Shown: one piece after another, positions 1-11,312 of the stretch | Layout of the letters: each line of letters begins with the position of its first letter | How positions within the stretch are numbered: the stretch's first letter is position 1 | NCBI GenBank assembly: GCA_963969395.1 | Contig: OZ017800.1 | Span: forward strand, 18,384,479 to 18,448,478 | Reading direction: 5' to 3' | Source of the DNA: Pseudoscleropodium purum | Lineage: Eukaryota; Streptophyta; Bryopsida; Hypnales; Brachytheciaceae | Length of the DNA: 64,000 bases | Program-made: the position numbers and the translations under genes | The notes under the pieces: model-generated | Databases searched by the model: none | What the model was told of the DNA's origin: nothing | Seen by the model: only the letters and a program-made list of their open reading frames with translations

Positions 1-799
1 GAAAAGATTTGCAGCAAAGAAAGATCAATTGGAGATGCAGAATGATGAAAGAATATTTTCAAATAAAGACCGGAGCCTTGATAAGGGAAGAATTCAAAAT
101 ACTTTAAAACAATTTAGCAAAGCATGTTATAGATTCCTTAAGGAAAATTTTAGAATTGCTTAAGCAATGTCCTTGGTTGTTTTCAATTCCTAGAAAGGAT
201 ATATGGTACATTTACTTTTAAGTAATTAAGACATTAGCGCTTAAAGCGATTTTGAAGCGAAATGATATTTGTGCAAAACGATTCATGAGTTCTCGGTTAA
301 ACCGAATTTTTAAAGTTCAAATATGTATTGTGTGATGTAGGTTGCAAATGAATATATTTATAATATATTTTAATGAATTCAAAGTATGAGATTTGTGGAT
401 GTAGGTGCCCTTAACTTACACTTTTAAATTTATATTTTATCTTAAGATAAGATTGAGACGGATTTAATGGTTAGAAATTTGTATTTATAATTGGACAGAA
501 ACTAGAGAGAGAATTCCTTCCCATTCCTAAATAGAATATGAAAGATACCAAATACCCTAATATATTAAGATTAAAGATATAATTTACCTACAAAGTGACA
601 TTAGCTAATTAAAACACTAAGCTAACTTGAGTTTTCCCTAAATGAACCTAATTGGAATTGCCTTGGTTTTGTCTTATAAAAATTGTACTACAACTAGATA
701 TTATAATTTGTGGTGATTTTTATTAAGCACCTTTAGATTAAAGATAAATGGGTCTTTCAAAAATTAAGTCACGGACTAAGTTCTTCAGCGCCTAGTTTT
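1..799. other. AT-rich stretch with no recognised feature
   Basis: No reading frame with recognisable similarity was found on either strand. The helicase remnant that begins near 800 should have had an N-terminal half upstream, but no helicase motif is readable here. That half was therefore lost, replaced or decayed beyond recognition. Confidence 0.5.
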
Positions 800-2183
800 G
801 GGTATGAATGTATACAATGTTATAAATTAACCACTGTGATGCGAGAAAATGATCCACTGTTTATTGAGATACTAAATAGGTTTAGAAAAACCACTCAAAT
901 CATTACAAATGTTAATATAATCAATTCATTATGTTTGAAAGCACCTCCAAATGATTCCACTATTCCACCATTAGAAAATTTTTGGGGTGTCTAGAAGCCT
1001 ATTTCAGGCCTATTCCTCTACAGCTATTCTTCGCAGCGAGGAGAACGGCTCGCTGTCAGAATTTTTAAATGCAAAAGTTGGAACTTTAACACATTTGTCA
1101 AATGTTCATTTATATAAGGACAAAAATATTGCATCAATGTGGACACTAATTGAAGCATTAACAAAAAAAATAATTTTTGGACAAACCTACATACATCTCA
1201 TCCCTCGCATTCAATTTCCGATACAATTAGCAGCTACACGAACCATTCATCGTTCTCAAGGTTTATCTTTAGATGAAATGGCATTCAATCCAAAAGGTGT
1301 CAACAAGCATGGACTTTCATATACTACTTTGTCACATATTAGAACAAAAGAAAAATTGTATATATTGTATCCATTAACCATGTCAAACTTTCATGTCGAA
1401 AATTCTGTTTGTCAAGAAATGGAAAGATTAAAGTCAACAACAAAATGGAACTTATTTGTACCAATGTTAAAAACCATGCACCATTTGCATACAATCATTC
1501 AAAGCATTAATGTCAATTCTTTATCTAAACATCAACACAACATACAAAGTGATCATAATCTTCAATCATCCCACATGTTATGTTTTCAAGAAACTAGGGT
1601 TGAACTTGCTCAAAAAGTGCTACAAGTTATGGATATATCCAAATTCAACTATATACATACATTTGACAAACACGGTCTACTTTTGCTATATAATAAAAAC
1701 TTTACATGTTCAATAACTACAATTAAAAATCACAATGGATCTGAATTTATAGGAGCAACATTTAATGAAAGTACTCGAAGTGCTATTCATGTAATAACTA
1801 TTTATCAATCTCATTCTACTTGTATATCAATGTTTCTTGAAATTATAAAAGAATTAATTACTAAAGAGCCATTAACATGTCCTATTCTCATTCTTGGAGA
1901 TTTTAATGTAGATTTATGTAAGAAAAAAAACAAAGATAACACTTCTCAACAACTTATTCAAGTCATGTTTAAACATCACTTTAAACAACAACTATCAACA
2001 CCTACTCCTAAATCCAATTTATAGATCTATCATATCTGGACAAATATCTCACGCCAAGATACAAAATATGGTATTATGAATGCGTATTGGCCAGATGATC
2101 ACAAACCAATATATTGTGCATTCAAACTTCCAAATACTATGCCTAACTACACATGCAACAAACAAAGTTTATTTTTTACTTAG
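800..2183 (+). pseudogene. PIF1-like helicase C-terminus fused to an EEP endonuclease domain (Helentron-type remnant)
   Basis: Translation from about 800 reads a PIF1-type segment (LTTVMREND, then LNRFRK). A frameshift near 985 moves to the frame that carries the late helicase motifs, ATRTIHRSQGLS followed by YTTLSHIRTKEKLYIL, the counterparts of UvrD/PIF1 motifs V and VI. The same frame continues into an endonuclease/exonuclease/phosphatase (EEP) domain: CFQETRVE (the Mg-binding Glu region), ILGDFNVDL (the GDFN motif), then HIWTN and AYWPDDHKPIY. A TAG at 2022-2024 interrupts the EEP domain, but similarity continues to the stop at 2181-2183. Helicase followed by an EEP domain is the C-terminal architecture of Helentron/Helitron2 rolling-circle transposons. 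The Rep domain and early helicase motifs are absent. The protein would nick and unwind DNA in transposition; this copy is dead. The family call is fairly sure; the exact element class is inferred. Confidence 0.8.
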
Positions 2184-2722
2184 GATGTTTTATATTTACA
2201 AAATTTGCAATTAAATTAAAAAACACCAATTATACACACACACACACATACATTTTTTAATTTTATTTTTAGATTTTTATTACATTTAATATTTGATGTC
2301 CCTAGATTTCTATTTTGTCACTGAAATAATTTGTGCAAATCAATTTTCATATTCATTATACTTTGAACGGTAAAACAAAGTTAATTTCACTTTAACCAAT
2401 AATTACTTTATTTTTTTTACATTTGATCATTTTAATTTATTTCTTTTGCATTGTTTTTTTTTCCATTTTTTTCCATCTTTTCCTTTAAAATATTCTTAAT
2501 ATTTTGGTATAAATAGAATTGCTTTCAAATATATTTTTTATTTTGTGTTGAAGATCACTCAAAAAAATAAATTCTTCATTGCTTCACATTAAGTTGTATA
2601 AATATACAATTATTTTTTTTGCATCACTTGCTTTTCTATTTTGTTCTTTAAACAATTACAAATATCAATTCTACCATTTTAGTATAATATTGCATTCTTT
2701 CAATCTCATTTCTTTTGCAACC
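2184..2722. other. AT-rich spacer between the helicase-EEP and OTU remnants
   Basis: The stretch is very AT-rich with long T runs and a short CA microsatellite near 2230-2250. It contains a TATA-like site (separate entry) upstream of the ATG at 2723, so it probably holds the promoter and 5' leader of the next gene. No coding similarity was seen. Confidence 0.45.
2508..2515 (+). promoter_or_regulatory. TATA box candidate for the OTU gene
   Basis: TATAAATA lies about 208 bp upstream of the ATG at 2723, which is in a good plant start context (CAACCATGTC). It suggests that the OTU reading frame was once a separately transcribed gene. The call rests on position and consensus only. Confidence 0.35.
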
Positions 2723-3974
2723 ATGTCAAAGACTAAGAAACAATTCAAACCATTATCAAAAGAAGGCTATGAAGAATTTGGACAATTCACAATTACAATT
2801 ATGGAATTGGTGATTGTTTATTTGATACTACCAGCTATACAATGCTCTACAAAACAAATTCTCTAGAGATGAACAATATCAAACTTCACACAATCTTCAA
2901 GTCCTAGCAATAAATGTGCTAAAAGATTATATTGTAGATGGTCATCCATAGCAACAAAAGTGGATAACAACTATAAAATACGATCTAAATGATTTGTACA
3001 ACCAACGAAATGCATCCAAAGATGAATACTTTGAATTGATGTCAAAATCTAGTAGCGATCATAATGGATTGTGGGGAGATGGAACTAGGATGCAATCCAT
3101 GGCTCTCTATTTACAACAACTTTTTCAAGTTTATAACATTGCTATGTTTAGGGACTTGAAAAAAAAAAAAAAAACTACAAAAAAAACTATGTATTATACA
3201 ATTTCTGACGGGATAGCACTTGGAAATGATCCCATACGCATCGCATACAATGGAATTGACCATTATATTTCCATTGTTGAATTGCAAGCTAATAACTCTC
3301 CTACCAATTCTCCCTCAAGTTCAAGAAAAGGAAGTTTTATCAAACAAGGACCTAAAAAAAAGATGAAGATCAATCAAACTCAAAATTGGAGCAACACCAT
3401 TGAGTTTTATACATATGAAAGACTAGAAAATGGTTTTATATTTGGTCGAGATTACAAATTTGATCTATATATTGATCATATTTTAGAACCATCCAATTTG
3501 ACCAATCAACGAGAATGCAGTGCAAATATTGTGAACAAAGTTTATAAATTATTATAGAGTGGTTCAAATATAATGTCACCACTTGTACTAAAACCCATTG
3601 GCATTCAATATGAAGGGTCAAAATACATCAATAAATTTGAACAATGGTTTATATTTCAAGATGTACTTAAAAAGCCTTGTTGCATAGTTCATCCTAAAGC
3701 AACAACATTGTTTTTATCTTCATTAAGATGGGAACCTGTTGATGGACAACATGTAGTCTAGGCTTGTCAGGATGCAGCAAAGAAATTCAAACAAGATGAA
3801 TTGTCTATACTAGCTTACGAGAATACATTCAAGAAAAGACAAGCTACTATAGTTTTCTATGATGAACCTCTCAAATATTTGGCTATGTCTTCTCACCTTA
3901 ATGAAGAATTTTTTAAGAGACAAACATAGACAACTATTTTTCAAGATCTACAAAAAAATGATAAATATATATGA
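2723..3974 (+). pseudogene. OTU-like cysteine protease gene of the Helentron-like element, broken
   Basis: The ATG at 2723 opens a lysine-rich N-terminus. A first frameshift leads to GDCLFD near 2809-2826, the catalytic-cysteine motif of OTU deubiquitinase-like proteases. A second near 2855-2865 moves to the frame that holds the rest: VLAINVLKDYIVDGHP, then WGDGTRMQSMALYLQQLF and the strand NGIDHYISIVE with the catalytic His. The same frame runs to 3974 with in-frame TAG codons at 2949, 3555, 3759 and 3927. The part after about 3300 has a Ser/Lys-rich linker and a C-terminal region I do not recognise. OTU domains are known passengers of Helentrons and some other transposons, where they may counter ubiquitin-dependent host control; that role is family knowledge, not seen here. 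The CAAWTTG array follows directly. Confidence 0.65.
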
Positions 3975-4059
3975 ATATTATAAATGTCCTAATCCAAAGC
4001 TTTGTGAAGATGATTTCAACTAAATGAATGTAGTAAAAGCTATAATCTACATCCTTCAT

Positions 4060-6225
4060 TGGCAATCTGACAAAACAAAAGACAAGTGTAGTCTAGATTT
4101 TGTCTATTTCCCAAAACCTAGGACTAAGTATAGGGGTCCTAAAATCAAAGGGGATGGTCAAATAGTCTAATGTTTTGTAGCTAGAAGTCACTTGTAAATT
4201 AAATTGTTATGGGATTTACTCAACAATTTTATTATAGAAACCAATTGTAAAACACTCTTATATCCCAAGGGTGAATTTGGTGGCCTGTCCGTTAAATAAT
4301 GCTATAGACACATGAGTGTTGTCCCAATCCTACCTAGTATTCTAGGGGTATTTTCAAGACAATTTGGCAAGTTCATAAGAGCAATTTGTCATGCATGATC
4401 TAGACTTTTAAATGCAACAATTCACATATATATATAATATATCAATTCATTAATTACCGTGAAGCTTTTTTTTTTACCAAAACAATTTGTCTAGTCACTA
4501 CTTAGCTAGCCAAATTACTAAGTTAGATGAATATCACAAAGTCCCAGTCTTCTACAACAAATTGTTTCTATCTAATGCAATGGGAATGAGTGTGTGATGC
4601 AATACAATTTACAACATCAACATCAACAAGGTAATTTATCCAACACACCATTCATGTAACTACAACATTTCGATAATCACTGCTACTCCTACAATTTGAC
4701 CTAATTATCAATCAAGACCATTTGTCATACAATATACTCCATCCAATACTCAGTCAATTCGTCCCACCAAATATCTATGGATCTTACTAATTTCAGGAAC
4801 AATTCCCTTTTCAGTAATTAAATTTATAAGGACAATTTGTCTATACACTGTCTGTAGTGAAATTTGAACACTATGGCAATTTGTTTGTAACACCGACCTA
4901 CTGTGACTGAACTGCGTCAATAACATCAACAAGCCCAAGACAAATTGTCAGTTAGAAACCCGGTCGATATCCAGTCTAACACCCAAGAATCCAGACAATT
5001 TGCTTCTATTCTACTAACTGTATTATCATCTCAGAATTTCAACCGTGAAATAAATTAACTTAATTCTATTATGGACAATTTGTCTATCTACACATATCAC
5101 AAAATTCAATCACACATACACACATTCAAGACAATTTGACTTCATACATCAAACACATAAGAATAAGTCAAATTGTCATACTTGGATCTGTTCTTTCAGC
5201 ATCCAGTTCTTTAATCTCCCAATCTGTAAATTAGCTGATCTACATCGCTGGTTCCGACAAATTGTCTCAGTCTGCACACCGCCTCCACAGCATCCGCATC
5301 GTCGAACTAGTTGGCAAATCGTCTGCTTCGTTCAATTTACAAAAGTCACACAAACAAATTGACTTCCAATCCCGATAAATTGCTATCCATTTCCTCACAG
5401 TAACACTCCGACAATTCAACTCATACGTTCATGATACGAAAACTAATTCAGTCAATTTGTCTAAACATGAATCCACCACTACACAATTTCCATGAATTCA
5501 CACAAGCACAGTCTAACTACACACAATAATTCACAGACAACTTGTCGCACAATTCATTCAAACAACCACGAATTCATCACAATAAATCTACACACAACTT
5601 ACACAAAGAAGTCAGACACATACCGAATGCTCACACCACAGTTCAGTCCAGTCACAGGATCATAATAGTATCTAACAAATTGCTAAGTACTGCGATCCAA
5701 ACATACAAATTAATAATTTTACAATTTACACAACCAAAACACCACCACCAAGAATACAATTAGTCACAAATAAACAAAGAGATCCAATCACTGGATTCTC
5801 AAGACAATTTGTTAAATTAATTCACAGTTTAGAGGATCCAATCACTAGATCTTGACTGCAAATTATAGAATGCTCAATTTAGTCCAATCACTAGATCTAA
5901 ATTTAAAGCTTATAAGACAAATTGTTTATAAGAAATATTATATTATTGAAGAAATTCAAAGTACATGAAGACGAGACAATTTGAAAAAAGCTATTTGATA
6001 ACCGAGAAAGTGAGAGAGTCAAAATGACAAATTGCCTGGCTATATGCAAATCTAAAGACAACTATTCAAAGCCGAAGTGTAGAGTCAACTTGTCTTTTGC
6101 CATCTTAAACCTTTTGTGTTTTTCTAAATCCTTTCTAATCTCGTAATTTGTCTATATTACTACTCTATTGTGTGAACTCTTCGTCAATTTGTCTCTATTT
6201 ACACTATTCACAGCAAATTGTCAAA
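4060..6225. repeat. Noncoding array of the dyad-symmetric motif CAAWTTG (copy A)
   Basis: The stretch is almost free of long reading frames but carries 22 exact copies of CAATTTG or CAAATTG, starting at 4360, 4382, 4483, 4558, 4692, 4833, 4877, 4941, 4996, 5076, 5132, 5169, 5258, 5355, 5453, 5676, 5805, 5918, 5977, 6028, 6185 and 6214. About ten near-matches are also present. The best sites extend to the 11-bp palindrome GACAAWTTGTC (4831, 4939, 5074, 5256). Under a simple model with 66% AT fewer than one copy would be expected in 1.9 kb. The array lies between the OTU remnant and the unknown gene at 6216-7578. A diverged inverted relative is at 52835-55205. A cluster of protein-binding sites is inferred. 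Confidence 0.75.
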
Positions 6226-7578
6226 AATTGAAAATTTCAAGAGACTACAACAAGACACTAAGCAACCTTTGGAAATCTTTAGATTATTATACGAGCCATA
6301 TATTTTTTTTTTGTCAAACAAAAATACGATGATAAACATATATTCTTCAATGAAAATGACAAGAAGAAATATGAAGAAAATGGAGATTTTATCAAAAGAG
6401 CCTTCACAATAAAATGATTGAAGCCATGGAGGAACTTGAGCATAAAGCAACACAAAGAATGAAGCCACTTATACAATAAGCCTCAATGTTTTTTTTTAAT
6501 GGAGTGGATGCAAAAACTTTGCAACCAAAAACTGCTGCATATATGGCCAATAGAATGAAATCACTTTCAATAGTTCAAAATGCTTTGAAGTGGCTAATAA
6601 ATGAAGATAAACATTTACTTGAACATATGATGTTTTCGCATGATACATCTAGATACGGTTCAAAAGACTAACTTGTATCTCTTATCAACAATGAATGCAA
6701 GAGCTTCAAGGCAAATTGGGCTAATATATTGTCTAAACAAGAATTGTCCAAGTTAAAAAACTTGGAAAAATTTATTCTAAGAGAAATTTGTAACCTCTAT
6801 AATAGCAAGAAAAAAAATTCATTGACACCACATATGCAATGGACTTGGATATATACGAAAACCATTAAAAACACAAAAGGTTTGAAAATGTTGATACCTA
6901 TTCAAATAGTAGCTAAGTTGGAATCCATTCAAGAAGATTCAATAATAATTCCTGAAGATGCTTTACTTATTTTTGATACACGATATGGAGGAAAAAGAAA
7001 AGAAAAGGCTAATTGGACTATTAACAATTATGAATTTTTTGGTCATAATATGGCCAAATGGACTTTGAAAAACAAGAGGTGGAATGCAATTTTATTATTA
7101 CCTCTTAATGCTTCAATGAAGTTAAGATCAAAGTTACATATCCAAACTTCACATATTATGTTTGGAGGTGCTCATCGTTTTCCACAACATATAAGGAGAC
7201 GAATAACAATTGATTGTAGTAACCAATAAAAAATTACCACTGAAACATCTAGTGAAATAATTTTTGTAATTTCATCTTTAATTGGGAATACTAATTTTGA
7301 ACCAAATTTCACAAGTGATGTTGATCTCAAACTTCAATTTATATATGATGATGAAGACATAGACATCTTACAACGTGGAAAAGTAGCTATTGTATTCCTC
7401 ATTAAAAGTTATATGTCCAACAATTGGTCATTAGTCTTAATAGGTGCTACTAATCAAGTGTTCAATATAATATCAAAACTACCAATGAAAACATCCAAGA
7501 TTTAAGTCTTTGAATCCTCAAAAAATCTATTAGAAGAACTAGAAAAAATAATTGCTCTAGGGTCCAAAAAACATTAAA
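6216..7578 (+). pseudogene. Broken gene of unknown family downstream of the CAAWTTG array
   Basis: A chain of + strand frames can be read with several stops and shifts. The first is 6218-6412 (lysine-rich). Next is 6486-6671 with ALKWLINEDKHLLEHMM. Then 6729-7229 has IPEDALLIFDTRYGGKRK and INNYEFFGHNMAKWTLK. The same frame as the last continues past a TAA at 7227-7229 with FEPNFTSDVDLKLQF and IFLIKSYMSNNW-like sequence to about 7578. I do not recognise the family. It is basic, rich in Lys, Asn and Ile, and has no zinc-finger cysteine pattern that I can see. Because it borders the motif array and is read from the same strand as the helicase and OTU remnants, it was probably a gene of the same element. 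It is one candidate for a factor that binds the array; nothing in the sequence proves this. Confidence 0.5.
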
Positions 7579-9345
7579 AATAGTTTATTGTAGTATAATA
7601 TGTAATTTTATGTATTATTTTATTATTAAATAAAGAAATATTTCATTATTACTTCATGTTTGATTACATGTATTGACATATACTATTTTGCATTTGACAC
7701 ACTTGTTTACCAGGATAGAGCCTCAGGGTCATGTTGTTCTTGTTTTTTCATATGCTTTATAAAGTCAGTAGACTTTGGAGTCCATTTGCATATAGTAGAC
7801 TAACTTTTTCTTACACTTTCGACTATAAAAAGTTGGTAAATGAAATAAAATTTCAACTTCAAAAATCTGTTTCCAATTTGGAGTCTTTAATCAAAAGTTA
7901 TGGACAAAATTCAAAGAAGATGTTCAAAAGTGTCAAAGAAAAATGACCATTCCAACCCTTCTCTGAATTTGGTCTATAACTATTGAATGGAGATTTCAAA
8001 TTCTAAATGGATTTTTGAATCTGAAAGCTAACTTCATTTACCAACTCTTCTTAGTTGAAGCTTTTTGAAAATGTTTAGTCTACTATGTCCAAGCGGACAC
8101 CAAAGTCTACTAACTTTTAAAAGCACCGATTTGTAAATGATTAAATGATTAAGTTATTAAATTTTTATTTATATATTATTTCCTTGAAGCATGAATATGA
8201 ATATATTTTTAAAAAATTTAGTATATATTTCCAACATATTTCTTCAAAATGTAAAAGAAAGTTGCAAGTTCTAAAATTGACGTATGTATTTTGGGTAAAT
8301 TGTTTGAAAGATAAAATCTAACCATTTGGAACAAAATTTTAATTTTTTTGCTTTTAAAGTTTTCATAATACATGTGCCCAAAGAGTAGTTTTAAGGCACA
8401 ACAACTTTTATAACTTTTGATCACATGATTGAAAAGTTACTGTATTATATGTAATTTTCATTAATCCTTGGGAAACTTGGAAATCTCAAAAAAATCTTAA
8501 AATATCACTATTTATAAAATAAACATTTCAATTTTATTTTTTTAAATTTATTTCTATATACTTTGAAATATTCTATTTTAATTAATGAGATGGAAATTAC
8601 AAAGAATTTTAATTTATTGGTAGTTGTGGAATTTGTATTCTAAAATAAACTTTGATATCTTTTTTGTAACTCAATTTTAAATATTGTTGAAGAAGAAATA
8701 ATAACATTGGATTTAGATCATTTATTACAACATTATAAATTAATCATGGTTGGAATTGACATTTCTAAATTCTATAACTAAATTTTAAGAAAATTTGAAC
8801 TTTAAATTATAACAATCCCTTGAAAATGTTGATCCTTCAATCAAAAGTTGTTAACAAAATGGAGATAAGTGTTGGAAATTATTTTTCTGTAAATTTCATT
8901 TGAGGTTTGAAGATTTTCTTCAAAAGTTTTGGACAAATTTTAGAGAGAGGTTGAGAAATCATTACTTTTGACATTTTTGACATTTTTGAACATCCGCTTT
9001 GAATTTTATTCATAACTTTTGATTAGAGGATTAAAACTTCAAATGGATTATTGAAAATAAAAGATTTCTTGAATTTACAACTTCTTCTAGTTCAAAGTTT
9101 TTTTCAAAAAATTCTTCTATTATGCCAAAACGTCCTCCAAAGTTTGCTGAATTTTTTATAAGAAATTTCCAACTTCTCTAAATTTTGTCCATAACTTTTA
9201 ATTGAAGATTTGAAATCTCAAACAGATTGTTGGAAATGAAAGTTGGTTCAATTCCACAATTTTTTTCAATGAAAGTTTTTTGGAAAAAATTCATTTATTA
9301 TGTGCAAATGATATCCAAAGTTTGTTAACTTTAATGGACACCTAA
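7579..9345. repeat. AT-rich region built of diverged hairpin-forming modules
   Basis: A module recurs at about 7820-8110, 8800-9000, 9000-9160 and 9160-9345. Each copy has a phrase like ATAACTTTTGATT-GGAGGATTGAAAT, then a segment like CAACTTCTTCTAGTT, then TCTACTATGTCCAA. The same module occurs at 55560-55870, 58900-59222 and 61255-61470. In the best preserved copy (55661-55797) two halves of the module form a near-perfect hairpin. No coding capacity is apparent. The interval 8110-8800 is plain AT-rich sequence. Confidence 0.5.
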
Positions 9346-10003
9346 TTCTGAATACTTAATTTAAAAGAAACAATGAAGATTTCAAGAGATTTCAAAAGAT
9401 TCCAAAAGGCTTAAAAAATGTTAAATTTTTTTTTGTTGATTTGGTCATTGCACTATGTAAATCAACAAAAAAAAAATGTGAAAACGGTCATTACAATATC
9501 CAAATCAATAAAAATATGTTGATTTTCTGCTGATTTGAACGTCATTTTCTAGTAGTATTTCTTCATCTTGGTCTAGATTGCTACATGAACAATCTATAAA
9601 AATCCTATAAAATTATGAGCTACTAGCTATTCACTAACAAAATTCTATTTTTCAGAAAAAAACTTTAGGGTCAAAAAATTCTATGGATTTATCATGTAAA
9701 GGAATGAGCCTTGCTAAAACATTGGGACTTGTTGAATATGGAAAGAGGCTTTTAGTGGTGCTCGAAAACCCCCCCTAAAGTAGGAATATCCATAACCATT
9801 AGTGTACCCATACTTTGATAGTAGAATTTTCTTAAAGTGTCTCCAAATATACTATGAAACCATGTCCATGCTTAATTGGGGTTGGTGGTCTTTGATTCTT
9901 TTAGATTTTGGTGCTAGAATCAAGATAGATTTTGTACAATGTAGTTTAGGGTGCCTTAGGGAGTTCTACTTTAAAAATTTGTAGAAATTAGATGTTTCAT
10001 CCA

Positions 10004-10079
<76 letters not shown>

Positions 10080-10620
10080 TATTTATTTTTAATTCACGAT
10101 TTTCAATTGCTAATATTGAAAAATATACTTTTTTAGAAAAAGTTGCCTCCAACTATGTTAAATTACTTAAATTGATAGATATAGATATTCCTACCTTAAG
10201 AGTATAGCCACCCAAATGCCTCAATGGCTCATATTGGGTCCATGTCAGAATTTGCACCCCACATCACTCTCTCAACCACAACTTCCAAAGTGACCACTTC
10301 AAAAATTTGACCAGACACAACACTAGAGGGCCTCTTTGGTGACACAAGAGTGCAAGACCATAAATTAGATTGTAGAGAATCCCATCATCAAACTTTGTCT
10401 GAAACAACTCCATTCACCATGAGTTTTCAAACACTTGGTGTAAAAATGGAATCTTTTGTTTTGGTACTTGGCACAAGCCTGAGTGGCATCTCTCCGTCTT
10501 CCTCCTGGGTTGAATATCCTGCCTTAGACGGTTGTTGTTCTTTCCTTTTTGTTTTTAATGGTCACTGTTCTTTCCAAACTTTTTTTTTTTTTTCTGTCTG
10601 AAACATGGCATTGCGCAGTC
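9346..10620. other. AT-rich stretch upstream of the gene island, no gene recognised
   Basis: It contains short self-complementary AT-rich sequence around 9425-9510, a long (TA)n tract at 10009-10072 (separate entry) and unremarkable sequence to about 10620. Base composition then rises sharply in GC toward the NAD(P)H dehydrogenase gene. Short frames here look random; one is simply the translated (TA)n tract. Confidence 0.4.
10009..10072. repeat. (TA)n microsatellite, about 32 units
   Basis: An uninterrupted TA dinucleotide run lies about 3 kb upstream of the start codon of the dehydrogenase gene. Such tracts are length-variable and can form cruciforms. Confidence 0.95.
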
Positions 10621-10678
10621 GTTTAGGGAGGCAAGTAAACACTGCAAGCAAGCAACCGGTGCAGAAGCAACAGAAGTT

Positions 10679-10688
10679 GACACGTGTC
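10679..10688. promoter_or_regulatory. G-box palindrome in the NDB1 upstream region
   Basis: GACACGTGTC is a perfect 10-bp palindrome with the G-box core CACGTG at 10681-10686. In plants bZIP and bHLH factors bind such sites, including light and abscisic-acid regulators. It sits at the start of the GC-rich island, about 490 bp upstream of the uORF ATG at 11168. Its use as a promoter element is inferred. Confidence 0.4.
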
Positions 10689-11167
10689 CCGAAAATCACC
10701 AAGGAGGTGGGGTCAACAATTTGAAGTGCAGTGGCAGCGCGGGACCGGTACGGGTTTGGGGTCCGCCCGCCACCCATGACCACTCGAGTGCCCGGCCAAA
10801 CCTCTCTGTCTGGCGTCATTTCTGACGCGCCTGGGTGGCCATGCTCGTCACTGCAGCCGCCACTGAATAGAAGAAACTGCCCGTCAGTCTCTGGCAAGAA
10901 AGAAAGGGAAGCCCTCCTTGGACGCCAGCCGAGTCGCCGAGATACATGTGACTCCCGTTCCAGCTTGGCGAAGTCCGATCGCATCCAGCCACCTCTTGGG
11001 CCATCCGTCCAAGTGTCTTGCATTCTCGCAATCTAAGCTTACTGTACTGTACAGTGGCGGACCAGATTGCGCCTCCCATTCGTCCCTTCGCAATTCTCCT
11101 TCAAGCTTCTGTACTCTCCCCGGCCAACCAACAACTTTCCGTTAAAAATTCAGTGCCAATTCCAGCT

Positions 11168-11278
11168 ATGGAGGACCTCGCTGGGAGCATCTTCACGCAA
11201 GCGCCTTTCCTGCCACTTTCCACGCAAGTAGGTACCATTTCCCGAATTCAGGGTTTTCAGTTTCCATCGGTATGGAAT

Positions 11279-11312
<34 letters not shown>

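Noticed and set aside
9992..10207. 71-codon frame with alternating Ile/Tyr
   Set aside because: It is the translated (TA)n microsatellite.
10562..11023. 153-codon minus-strand frame upstream of NDB1
   Set aside because: It lies in GC-rich promoter DNA where long random frames are common, and its translation has no recognisable domain. Two overlapping + strand frames here are equally long and equally featureless.
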